Shown here: positions 16,869 to 24,318 of the stretch, piece by piece
Layout: each line of letters begins with the position of its first letter
How positions within the stretch are numbered: position 1 is the first letter of the stretch
NCBI RefSeq assembly: GCF_001612985.1
Contig: NZ_BDBM01000007.1
Span: forward strand, 62,001 to 126,000
Reading direction: 5' to 3'
Origin: Nocardia gamkensis NBRC 108242
Lineage (GTDB): Bacteria > Actinomycetota > Actinomycetes > Mycobacteriales > Mycobacteriaceae
Length of the DNA stretch: 64,000 nt
Made by a program: the position numbers and the translations under genes
The notes under the pieces: generated by a model
Told to the model about the DNA's origin: nothing
Database searches by the model: none
The model's input: only the letters and a program-made list of their open reading frames with translations

Positions 16869-17459
16869 CTAATGCGCTACGAACCACCAAATAAGCGCAG
16901 GTGAGCGCAGGGCCCCGGGCTTCTCATGCCTCTGACGGTTCAGATCGACTGCCATTCTATTGGTGTACTGGATGAACAGCTGCGATGGCAGCAGATGGTG
17001 CTCCTTTTGCCAGCTCGCGAGCCCTACGGGGGTGGACCAGCTCTTGGAGACCATTTCGTAGGTGTCGTAGAAGGTTTGGATCCACTGCGCGGGGAAGAAT
17101 GACTCGTCAGACATAGGGCAATCAACAGACACCGAGTTCTTCCGGTCAGCGAATAGTGCCCATACGGGAGGCCGCACGTTGGTGGGCGAGGATCTGCCAG
17201 TTGCGATCTGTAACTCAAGCGATAACGTCTCCGATGCCGAGCCGAGGATATCAGACAGCGCGTGGAGGCATCTATCGGCCGTCGTTCGGTAGTTGAGTCT
17301 CGCTGCTTGCCAGACCGTCAAGTAGACGATGACAAGCCCAACCGCGACGGCAATGGCGATGCCTCGCTTGGTAAGTACGATGCCGTGAATGAAATCTCGA
17401 CCGACTTGGAAGATGGTGGAGTGATCGCCACCTTCTGCATGCTGGTTATGGAAACTCAT
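16869..17459 (-). CDS. Membrane protein with N-terminal amyloid-like motif
   Basis: 196 residues. The first 25 residues contain Asn-Gln-x4-Gly-Asp-x3-Ile-x2-Val-Gly-x-Asp, then a single transmembrane helix at about 32-52, then a soluble domain with two Cys residues. The N-terminal motif matches the C-terminal end of the upstream neighbour (Asn-Gln-x4-Gly-Asp-x3-Val-x2-Ala-Gly-x-Asp). Such short repeats resemble bacterial amyloid signalling motifs, by which one protein passes a signal to a neighbour by co-assembly. The ATG at 17459 overlaps the stop of the upstream gene by 4 bp. The soluble domain is not recognised, so calling it an effector is inference. Confidence 0.7.
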   Translation of the reverse strand: MSFHNQHAEGGDHSTIFQVGRDFIHGIVLTKRGIAIAVAVGLVIVYLTVWQAARLNYRTTADRCLHALSDILGSASETLSLELQIATGRSSPTNVRPPVWALFADRKNSVSVDCPMSDESFFPAQWIQTFYDTYEMVSKSWSTPVGLASWQKEHHLLPSQLFIQYTNRMAVDLNRQRHEKPGALRSPALIWWFVAH

Positions 17460-17743
17460 GGTGAACGATCGCCAATATTGCCCTCGAACTTCAAGTCATT
17501 ACCTGCCATAAGCACATTTGCGCTATCGCCAGTCTTTACCGACTGATTCGTTTCTCTGTACTCGGGCGACGAGGAGGTCCTCAGGTTCTGCCAAGGGAAG
17601 GTCAGTAGCACGCCGAGTAGCAACAGGGCGCCAAGGCCCATCAGCACCCAACGCGGCCAGGATGTCAGGACGGGCGGAAGGCTAATCGCAATCGCGATCA
17701 GCGCCAAAATGGTTGTGCCAAGCCATGGCCAATACCTCTGCAT
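17456..17743 (-). CDS. Two-helix membrane protein with C-terminal amyloid-like motif
   Basis: 95 residues from ATG 17743, preceded by AAGGAG at 8 nt, which excludes longer readings. It has two hydrophobic helices (about 6-25 and 30-47), then a charged linker and a C-terminal motif Asn-Gln-x4-Gly-Asp-x3-Val-x2-Ala-Gly-x-Asp followed by Asn-Ile-Gly. The same pattern opens the next protein. A pair with the motif at the C-terminus of one protein and the N-terminus of the next is the geometry reported for amyloid signalling partners. It overlaps the next gene by 4 bp. Confidence 0.7.
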   Translation of the reverse strand: MQRYWPWLGTTILALIAIAISLPPVLTSWPRWVLMGLGALLLLGVLLTFPWQNLRTSSSPEYRETNQSVKTGDSANVLMAGNDLKFEGNIGDRSP

Positions 17744-18018
17744 GTCACGGGCTCCTTGCCGCGCTGCGGTCTCCCCAGTCGCCGCCATCGTCTCACAGGT
17801 TGGCAATGGACTCCACCGGAATGTGCAGTTGAGAGTCGCGTCGCTCATGAGCTGACCGCTGGTTCGCCCCGAGGCGTTCCGCTCAGGCACTTCCGTATCC
17901 GCCTCGGCTCTGCTCACCACAGTCTCGTCGGCTGCGGCCCGCTGTCGAATTCGTTATCCACGGTGTACAGACATTCTCCCGCCCCTGGCCTTGCGGTGCC
18001 CTAGGTGTGCTTCCGCGA

Positions 18019-18300
18019 TCACCGACTGTGTTCCTCTCGGTATGCAGCAACGAGTGTGCTTGCGATACGTCCCCGTTCGGACACCCGATACCCCCGGCTG
18101 CGGGCCCATGCGCGGATGGCTTTGCTTTGTGGACCCCTGATGTCCTGCTGTCCGTCACGGTTGGCCGCCTGTGTTGATCGGCCTACTTCGCGGGCATGCG
18201 TTGTCCACTGCCCGAACGCGTTTCGTAGCTGCTCGGCTTGGACCGTGGTCACCGCGATCTCGTAGCCGACCCCGTCGAGAGAAAACCGGACAGTTTCCAT
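18019..18300 (-). CDS. lsr2-like: Lsr2-like nucleoid protein, short form
   Basis: 93 residues from ATG 18300. It starts directly at the dimerisation strand (Glu-Thr-Val-Arg-Phe-Ser-Leu-Asp-Gly-Val-Gly-Tyr-Glu-Ile) and ends in the DNA-binding helix pair (Ala-Ile-Arg-Ala-Trp-Ala-Arg-Ser-Arg-Gly-Tyr and Ser-Glu-Arg-Gly-Arg-Ile). Lsr2 is a xenogeneic silencer that coats AT-rich DNA and binds the minor groove through an Arg-Gly-Arg-like loop; here Arg-Gly-Tyr and Glu-Arg-Gly-Arg are present. Compared with chromosomal Lsr2 it lacks about 18 N-terminal residues involved in oligomer growth, so it may act as a modulator. The start has no obvious ribosome site. An IS110-type element lies upstream. Confidence 0.8.
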   Translation of the reverse strand: METVRFSLDGVGYEIAVTTVQAEQLRNAFGQWTTHAREVGRSTQAANRDGQQDIRGPQSKAIRAWARSRGYRVSERGRIASTLVAAYREEHSR

Positions 18301-18399
18301 GATCGGCGATTGGTTGTCTTTGTTGCCTGCAAGCGCTCTGGCCCAAGGCGCACGCGCGAGAGCCTCTTGTCGAAGACGGACGGGTTCGTACTGCGCTTG

Positions 18400-19860
18400 C
18401 GCGGTCCATGCACCTGGCGGTGCCGTCAGGAACCCCGATCGCAAGGTTGCCTCATCTGGTGACGTGGCCGTACCGGCAACCGCGGTCGGTCGTCCATAAC
18501 TACCGTCACGGCTCCGCCCCGGATCGTCTCCCGTCCTCGCTGATACGGCGTGCGGTCGCGGAGCATCGCCCACAACACGTTGATCCGACGGCGCGCGAGG
18601 GCGAGCACCGCCTGAACGTGAGTCTTGCCTTCGGAACGTTTGCGCTGGTAGAACGCCTCTGATGCTGGATCGCGCATGCGGGCCGCCTGCGCTGACAGAT
18701 AGCATGCGCGCAGCAGGCGGCGGTTGTAGTAGCGGGGACGCCGATGATTGCCACGGACCTGACCCGAGTCCCGTGGCACGGGTGCCAGGCCACAGAATCC
18801 GGCCAGCTTGTCCGCGCTCGGGAAAGCTGTGATGTCACCAATCGCGGTGAGGAAGTCGGCGGTCAATGAAACACCGAAGCCTGGCATGCTCAGGATGATC
18901 GCGGCGTCACGATGACGGCGCACTCTGGCTTCGATCTGCGCGTCGATGTGGGCGATGTCGACGTCACGGTTGAGGCTGGCCTGTGCGAGTCTCGACACAA
19001 GGGCGCCGATCAATGTCTCGCCGGTCAGTCTGATCTGTTGCGCCTCGGCGGCCTCGACGGCAGTCGAGGCGATGGTGGCTGCCTTTCTGACCTTGAGGCT
19101 CTTCAACCAGGCTGTCAGTTCATCGACGCCGGCCTCCCGTATCGCCTGTGGGGTCTGAAATTTCGTCAGCAGGATGCAGGCGCCTTTGCTGCGGGCGAAA
19201 TCGAGGGCAGCTTCCAGCGCGGGAAAGCACTCCAGCAGAAGATTGCGCATCCGGCTAAAGTCCCGGACGCGATCCTCGCACAAGCTGGCGCGCTCGGCAG
19301 TCAACGACCGCAATTCAGCAGTGACCTCGTCGACGGGGCGGATCGCCCGCAGCCCGCGCCGCATCCGCACCTCCTGCGCGATGACTGCCGCGTCCTTGGC
19401 ATCGGTCTTCCGCTCGCCCGAATGGGACTTGGCCGCGTGATAAAATACATGCCCCGGGACGAAGAAGACCCGCTGGCTTCGGTGCATCAGCGAGGCAATT
19501 AGCAGGGCAGCGCACCCTCGGCTGAGGTCGGTCGCCAAGGTGACCTCAGCGCGATCAGCGAGGGCTTGCACCGAGGTGATCAGTGAGTCCAAAGCTGCTT
19601 GGTCATTGGGCACTCGCTGCGACAATAGTTCGGCGCCTTCATGGTCGACGACGACGCAGTGGTGTGCTGCCTTTCCGACGTCGACCCCTGCCCAGATCTT
19701 CTGTTGCATAGTCATATCCGTTTGACAGTCCTTCATCAAGTCCTGAACGACTCGCCAGCACCCTCGAAAAAGCGCTCGAAGCGCAAACATAGATCAGCGG
19801 TCGAGCCGTGTCTTTCAGTCGGGCGTCGCGTCGGCCTTCTTGCATAAGCCTTCAGACAGG
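18400..19860 (-). mobile_element. IS110-type insertion element, ends approximate
   Basis: The intact recombinase gene plus upstream non-coding DNA. IS110 elements usually have no terminal inverted repeats or clear target duplications, so the ends given are estimates. The 140 bases before the recombinase start should include the bridge RNA if this is a typical member. Confidence 0.35.
18426..19715 (-). CDS. IS110-family recombinase (DEDD transposase)
   Basis: 429 residues from ATG 19715. The N-terminal RuvC-like DEDD domain shows Gly-Val-Asp-Val-Gly-Lys, Ser-Gly-Glu-Arg-Lys-Thr-Asp-Ala-Lys-Asp-Ala and a leucine-rich coiled coil. The C-terminal Tnp2 part has Ser-Met-Pro-Gly-Phe-Gly, Ala-Phe-Pro-Ser-Ala-Asp-Lys-Leu-Ala-Gly-Phe-Cys-Gly-Leu-Ala-Pro-Val and Arg-Asp-Ser-Gly-Gln, the region with the catalytic serine in this family. 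IS110 enzymes are guided by a bridge RNA made from the non-coding end of the element; here the non-coding stretch upstream (19716 to about 19860) is the candidate. The gene appears intact. Confidence 0.9.
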   Translation of the reverse strand: MTMQQKIWAGVDVGKAAHHCVVVDHEGAELLSQRVPNDQAALDSLITSVQALADRAEVTLATDLSRGCAALLIASLMHRSQRVFFVPGHVFYHAAKSHSGERKTDAKDAAVIAQEVRMRRGLRAIRPVDEVTAELRSLTAERASLCEDRVRDFSRMRNLLLECFPALEAALDFARSKGACILLTKFQTPQAIREAGVDELTAWLKSLKVRKAATIASTAVEAAEAQQIRLTGETLIGALVSRLAQASLNRDVDIAHIDAQIEARVRRHRDAAIILSMPGFGVSLTADFLTAIGDITAFPSADKLAGFCGLAPVPRDSGQVRGNHRRPRYYNRRLLRACYLSAQAARMRDPASEAFYQRKRSEGKTHVQAVLALARRRINVLWAMLRDRTPYQRGRETIRGGAVTVVMDDRPRLPVRPRHQMRQPCDRGS

Positions 19861-20131
19861 AGCGGAGGTGTGCCAGCCATGGACGACGTCCGAAGGTGTA
19901 TTCGGAGCCAAAGCCGCGACGGCGGGGCGGTGAGTGATGGCTCTCCGTATCAGCATTGCTAGCTGAAACATGTTGCAGCAGTGGTTATCTGCAATACAGA
20001 GGCTCTGCGGGCGTGCTTGCGAGTGCAAAGAGGCTCACGGTACGGTGCACCGAGGCAGCCAACAGGAAGCTAGGTGCCGGGTTTCGATCCACCTGACGCC
20101 ACCAGTGTGCCGAGGCCGTGAGGGGAGCCAT

Positions 20132-20710
20132 ATGACACGTTGCGGCAACACACTGCGCATCTTGGGTTTCGCCATCGCTACGGCTATGGCGCTCGTCGGA
20201 TGTGAATCCTCGAGTAGTGAGGGTGACATGTTTCCGAGCAGTCCTTTGCCTGCGGCAGAGCCATCGCTTGCAGCTAGCGTGCCGCAGGGGTACGACCCTT
20301 GTAAGGACATCTCGGCCGAAGTCCTGGCATCGGAGAATCTCACACTCAGGGGACAAGCGGATGCGGAGGCCGATGGTGGCGTGAAGTGGCGCGGCTGCCG
20401 GTACGGTCGATCCGACGGCTACGTGGTGAGTATCCGCGCGACCAATTTGACCGTCGAGGTTGTGCGTGGCAAGCAGCTCCCGGAGGCACAGGAGTTCACC
20501 ATTGCCGGCCGTCGGGCGATCTCCACCCGGCAGTTCGACGGCCCTTATATCAAGGAAGCCTGCACGGTGGATGTGTCGATGCAGGGCGGCAGCCTCGAGT
20601 TCAACCTCAATAACCCAGCCTCGAACCGTGACACGGGAAGCGTTGACTCATGCGAGCTCGCCCGGAGGCTCACGGAGAAAGTGGTGCCGACCATGCCCGC
20701 GACGGCGTGA
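20132..20710 (+). CDS. DUF3558-type lipoprotein of ESX locus
   Basis: 192 residues from ATG 20132, with GAGGGGAG upstream; an in-frame ATG at 19970 lacks this and would bury the signal peptide. The N-terminus is a lipoprotein signal ending in Leu-Val-Gly-Cys. The mature part has Tyr-Asp-Pro-Cys-Lys-Asp-Ile and Gly-Cys-Arg-Tyr, the two-cysteine pattern of DUF3558 lipoproteins, which often sit beside ESX substrate genes in Nocardia and mycobacteria. It is the first gene of the 20.1-32.2 kb ESX toxin locus and probably lies on the outer face of the membrane. Confidence 0.85.
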   Translation: MTRCGNTLRILGFAIATAMALVGCESSSSEGDMFPSSPLPAAEPSLAASVPQGYDPCKDISAEVLASENLTLRGQADAEADGGVKWRGCRYGRSDGYVVSIRATNLTVEVVRGKQLPEAQEFTIAGRRAISTRQFDGPYIKEACTVDVSMQGGSLEFNLNNPASNRDTGSVDSCELARRLTEKVVPTMPATA

Positions 20711-20752
20711 CCGGGTCGGCGCCCAAGACGCACTGATAGGGAGACTGGATCA

Positions 20753-21229
20753 TTGAGCGGGGATGACAACCTACCGCGGCCGTTGACGAACTTGGTGAAT
20801 GACGCACGCGAGGGCCGACTTCTGGTGCGGATGGATCCGGAGCAGTTCGTCTACGTCGATCGTGACTGCGAGTTCTTCAAGACCAAGATTCGCGACATCC
20901 AGCAGATGATGACCGACATCGCGCAGCAGCAGACCTGGGGCCTCGGTGAGCAATATCGGAGCAAGAGCGGCAACGAGCTGGTGTCGGGAAAGACCATGGT
21001 CAAGCGGTACCGGGAGAAAGCGCGCGGCTCCCAGAACAGCGTCTACGCGGTGATGGAGTCCCACTACCGGGTCGTGGAGGACATCCAGGATCTGTTTCGT
21101 GTGATCCGTGAGCGCTACAGCCAGCAGGACGCCGAGTGGGGTGCGCGCTACCGCGAGCTGGAGGCAACCTTGCCGCCGCAAGCCCCAGCACCGCAGCGCA
21201 TCTTCTCAGTGCCCTTCGCGAAGGAGTGA
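20753..21229 (+). CDS. WXG100-like/ESX secretion-associated protein
   Basis: 158 residues from TTG 20753, preceded by GGGAG about 9 nt upstream. The body is two long helices with a Trp-Gly-Leu-Gly-Glu turn near residue 63, the pattern of a WXG100-like hairpin. The C-terminus is Pro-rich. It lies 42 bp after the lipoprotein gene and 10 bp before the PPE-like gene. It probably pairs with one of the other helical ESX proteins in this operon for secretion; the exact partner is inferred. Confidence 0.7.
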   Translation: MSGDDNLPRPLTNLVNDAREGRLLVRMDPEQFVYVDRDCEFFKTKIRDIQQMMTDIAQQQTWGLGEQYRSKSGNELVSGKTMVKRYREKARGSQNSVYAVMESHYRVVEDIQDLFRVIRERYSQQDAEWGARYRELEATLPPQAPAPQRIFSVPFAKE

Positions 21230-21239
21230 CGGTCGTCCG

Positions 21240-22448
21240 ATGCAGGAAAACGAACCGAAGCAGATTCCGGGCAACGGCGAGTACACCGGCGCCTGGTCCC
21301 ACCACGAGATCAAGGACGCATTCGAGTCACAAAACACCCACAACGCCTACAACGCGGCAGTGCAGTACTCCAACGCTGCGACGATGTGGGACCAAGGCGT
21401 CGAAACCTTCGCCCGATCGGTGATCAGCTCGATCTCGCAGGCATGGGAAGGGTCGGCGGCGGATGCTGCCAAAGACGCGATCAAGCGGTATACCGACGCT
21501 GCGCGGAACCTTGAGCCGATGCTGACGCAGCTGTCGAACAAGATCACTGAATCGGCGGCTGCCATCGTCGATACCCGCAATGCGATTCCCGGCTATGCCG
21601 ATCACTCGTGGACTGCAAATGTCTGGCCGCCCCGTGCTGCCGAAGAAGAGCGCTCCCGCAACGAGGCCGAACAGAGCGCCCGCGACGCCATGAACAACAT
21701 CTATGTCAGCCGTTTCGCTGGCTACGACGCGCAGGTGCCCGTCTTGCCGTCCGGGGTCAATCCGACACAACAGTCCGACGCCCCGGTGTTCAATCCCGGG
21801 ACGAGTCCGACGGTGGACAGCAGCTTCAGTCCGTCGTCTCCGGGCAGCCCGGGCTCGCCGGACGATCCTGGTTCGCCCAGTGCGCCAACCGATCAGGCGC
21901 AGGATGTGCCCACGGCGGACGAACTCATGCAGCAACCGAATGCGAACGCGCCTGCGACCAAGCCGACCGGCTACGACCCGACAGCCACCGACACCGGTAC
22001 ACCCACTCCTACCTCTCCGGGTACGACGCCAGCCAGTACCGTGCCGACCAGCACGCTCTCCCCGAGCACGCCCCATACACCGAATTCTGTCGTGCCGGGC
22101 AGCCCTGAAAGCCGCGCCCCCCGCCCCGGAAGCAGCGTGCCGGGCGCGACCAGCCCCAACGTCAACGCGTCTGCGGTCAACCCCTCAGCCGTCAGCCGCG
22201 CAGGCATCGGCACGCCCGGGATGGTGCCTGGGATGGGCGGCGCTGGTCGTGGTAAGTCCGATGAGGAGTCGACCCACAAGACTCCCGACTACCTGATCAA
22301 CCAGGAGAACACCGCTGAGCTGATCGGCGAGCTGCCGCGGACCATACCGGCGGGAGTTATCGGCCGGGACCCGCAGTACGTCGGCCTTTCGACGGACGAT
22401 GACGAAAGCGCAGAGGCCAGTCAGACAACCGAGTCCACGGAAATTTGA
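21240..22448 (+). CDS. PPE-like ESX substrate with long Pro/Ser/Thr-rich tail
   Basis: 402 residues from ATG 21240. An AAGGAG sits 13 nt upstream in the end of the previous gene, and longer readings overlap that gene. Residues 1-130 are a helical domain with Gln-Ala-Trp-Glu-Gly-Ser-Ala-Ala, the W-x-G turn of PPE/WXG proteins. Residues 150-345 are low complexity, rich in Pro, Ser, Thr and Gly. The last 60 residues contain Lys-Thr-Pro-Asp-Tyr-Leu-Ile-Asn and a Leu-Ile-Gly-Glu-Leu-Pro segment seen in nocardial PPE-like proteins. It is probably exported by an ESX system with help from the EspG-type chaperone encoded next. Confidence 0.8.
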   Translation: MQENEPKQIPGNGEYTGAWSHHEIKDAFESQNTHNAYNAAVQYSNAATMWDQGVETFARSVISSISQAWEGSAADAAKDAIKRYTDAARNLEPMLTQLSNKITESAAAIVDTRNAIPGYADHSWTANVWPPRAAEEERSRNEAEQSARDAMNNIYVSRFAGYDAQVPVLPSGVNPTQQSDAPVFNPGTSPTVDSSFSPSSPGSPGSPDDPGSPSAPTDQAQDVPTADELMQQPNANAPATKPTGYDPTATDTGTPTPTSPGTTPASTVPTSTLSPSTPHTPNSVVPGSPESRAPRPGSSVPGATSPNVNASAVNPSAVSRAGIGTPGMVPGMGGAGRGKSDEESTHKTPDYLINQENTAELIGELPRTIPAGVIGRDPQYVGLSTDDDESAEASQTTESTEI

Positions 22449-22554
22449 CGCTCGCAGGGGCGCTCACGCGTGAGGAATGTGCCGTCACCCCTCCAGGACG
22501 TCACCGCAACGCCTTGCAGGTTCCGGGTGGCCGATATGAACGAATGGACGTTGC

Positions 22555-23328
22555 ATGGATGAATGGACATGGGATCCGGATGACTTCGCTGCTCTTTGGT
22601 ACAGCGACGCCAACGATCGGTTCCCGAATCCATTGCACTACACAAGCCGCTTCGCGCTTCGCGACGAGTTTGCGGAGCACCGCCTGGTCGTGCGCGAGCG
22701 CTACTCCTGGAACGAGATGGAGCGGATCCAGCTCGCTCTCGACACCCTGACGACTTCGGACCTGCGTATCGAAATACTCGGCGGCACTACCAAGCACAAG
22801 GGCCGCGACGGCAGTGTGCGGATGTACCGGATCGTGGGTGCGCGGACCAAGTACCAGGCTGTATCGCTCTACCAGACCGCCAACGTTGAACACGACGGAC
22901 CAATCCGACTGCGCCTGTCTAATCCCGACGATCTCCCAGCGCACCTGGCGAAGTCGATCCCTGCTCGTGAACCGGGCCAGCATAAACCTGCGACGTTTGA
23001 TGTCCGAGATCTGCAGCCGGACAACTGCAGCCATCTCGAAGATGTCTCCCGGGCTAGCCCGCGAGAAAGGTACGAGCGACTGGTTCATCGTGCGGCCGAC
23101 GGCGGGGGCAGCGCCGGTCTGCTCACCGGCCCAGTCAATGTGGTGTCACGGCCCCTGTTCGTGCTGCAGTGGCATGACCTCGCCGATGACGGGCGCTACC
23201 TTGAGCGTCGGAGCGGTGATCAAGTCACCGTGAGCCCCGCTTCAGCAGAGGCGCTGTCTACCCAGTTCGCTACCTGGATCGAGCGCGCTTTGCAACGCCT
23301 GCAAGAAGACGCGCGCGCCAGGTGGTAG
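22555..23328 (+). CDS. espG-like: EspG-family ESX chaperone
   Basis: 257 residues from ATG 22555, within the usual EspG length of 250-300. The fold begins with Phe-Ala-Ala-Leu-Trp-Tyr and an Arg-Glu-Arg-Tyr-Ser-Trp element and closes with Thr-Gly-Pro-Val-Asn-Val-Val and Trp-His-Asp-Leu-Ala-Asp-Asp-Gly-Arg-Tyr, matching the EspG pattern of beta sheets with a Gly-Arg-Tyr near the C-terminus. EspG proteins bind the tip of PE-PPE pairs in the cytoplasm and keep them soluble for ESX export. It lies directly after the PPE-like gene, which is its expected partner. A hairpin follows at 23351. Confidence 0.85.
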   Translation: MDEWTWDPDDFAALWYSDANDRFPNPLHYTSRFALRDEFAEHRLVVRERYSWNEMERIQLALDTLTTSDLRIEILGGTTKHKGRDGSVRMYRIVGARTKYQAVSLYQTANVEHDGPIRLRLSNPDDLPAHLAKSIPAREPGQHKPATFDVRDLQPDNCSHLEDVSRASPRERYERLVHRAADGGGSAGLLTGPVNVVSRPLFVLQWHDLADDGRYLERRSGDQVTVSPASAEALSTQFATWIERALQRLQEDARARW

Positions 23329-23350
23329 CCGTCCGGCAGGGCCTGCGGTA

Positions 23351-23378
23351 TGTCGCACGCACCGCCGCGCGTGCGACA
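23351..23378 (+). terminator. 10-bp hairpin after the EspG gene
   Basis: Arms 23351-23360 and 23369-23378 pair perfectly around an 8-nt loop. There is no T tract, so partial termination or transcript end protection is more likely than a full stop. Confidence 0.45.
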
Positions 23379-23487
23379 GCGTCGGCGCGTGCACACCGCC
23401 AAACAAACTGCGATCCAATGGAACCGATCGGCGGCCCGCTGCGTCGGAATAGATTGACGGACTCGATCTCGGACATGAGGAGCATGA

Positions 23488-24006
23488 ATGGTTGGCATCG
23501 AGCAAGATCCTCTCGGCGCACACAGCGGCGGGCTAGGGGAGCAGGTCGACTCGATGCTGGAGCAGCTGCAGCGGCAACGCCAGGGATTCGTTACTGCGCA
23601 GTCCCGCCTGTCGTCAGCGACAGCTGAGGCGTGGTCCTCCGACCGGTTGGTCCGGGTGGTGAGCAATATCGCCGGAATCCCCGTCGAGGTACATGTCGTG
23701 CCCGAAGCGTTCAAGCGCTCGACGCCCGAAAAGCTGGGACGGTCCGTCACCGAAGCTGCCCAGTTGGCTGCTCGACTGGTCGCCGAGCGGGCCCAGCAAG
23801 CACTCGGGCCTATCGAGGAGCTGGTGGACGGCATGCCCGACCTTCCCGACCTCATTCCCGGCGCTCCTAGTGTCAAAGACTTGTTCAAGTCAGTTGTTCC
23901 GCGTCCGCCCAGCCCGGCACCGTCGAAGCCCAAGCGGCCTCGGGTCGAGGACGATGACGAAGACGAGTACTTCCGCAACGCCTCGTATCTGGAGGAGCGC
24001 CCGTGA
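23488..24006 (+). CDS. YbaB/EbfC-like protein of ESX locus
   Basis: 172 residues from ATG 23488. The first 95 residues have the YbaB layout: a helix (Leu-Gly-Glu-Gln-Val-Asp-Ser-Met-Leu-Glu-Gln-Leu), then strands with Trp-Ser-Ser-Asp-Arg-Leu-Val-Arg-Val-Val and Val-His-Val-Val-Pro-Glu-Ala-Phe, then a helix. The C-terminus is Pro-rich and then very acidic. YbaB-like proteins bind DNA in other bacteria, but ESX-linked versions are common in Nocardia and may serve secretion instead. It overlaps the next gene by 4 bp (ATG 24003) and so belongs to the toxin operon. Confidence 0.7.
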   Translation: MVGIEQDPLGAHSGGLGEQVDSMLEQLQRQRQGFVTAQSRLSSATAEAWSSDRLVRVVSNIAGIPVEVHVVPEAFKRSTPEKLGRSVTEAAQLAARLVAERAQQALGPIEELVDGMPDLPDLIPGAPSVKDLFKSVVPRPPSPAPSKPKRPRVEDDDEDEYFRNASYLEERP

Positions 24007-24317
24007 GCGACTTTGGCGTCAATCCAGAAGCCCTGCGGGCGACCCAACCTCGGTTCGTCAGCGCGTCCGACCGCGTCAAAGCCGCAGCCGCTGACCTTAG
24101 ACGAGTTATCGAGGCCGAAGGCACGTGCTGGGGAACGGACAAGATCGGACAGTCCTTCGCCAAAGATTATGTGCCCGGCGCGGACGACGGGTTGAAAGGG
24201 ACAGACGGTCTGGCAAAAGTACTGACGAATCTCGGTGAGAGCGTCGTCATTATCGCCGACAAGGTACAAGCGCAAGATCAATCAACCGCTGACAGAGTGA
24301 ACCAGATCAGGCCGTGA
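24003..24317 (+). CDS. WXG100-like ESX protein, toxin partner
   Basis: 104 residues from GTG 24003. It is all helical, with a Thr-Cys-Trp-Gly-Thr-Asp turn near residue 44 in the place of the W-x-G loop, and ends in a charged helix. It overlaps the YbaB-like gene by 4 bp and ends 1 bp before the giant toxin gene. WXG100-type proteins pair with a helical export domain, so this is the likely secretion partner of the toxin's N-terminal domain. Confidence 0.8.
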   Translation: MSDFGVNPEALRATQPRFVSASDRVKAAAADLRRVIEAEGTCWGTDKIGQSFAKDYVPGADDGLKGTDGLAKVLTNLGESVVIIADKVQAQDQSTADRVNQIRP

Positions 24318-24318
24318 C

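Noticed and set aside
23220..24281. A 353-codon minus-strand frame opposite the YbaB-like and WXG genes
   Set aside because: No protein-like pattern or ribosome site; the plus-strand genes are coupled and fit the ESX locus.
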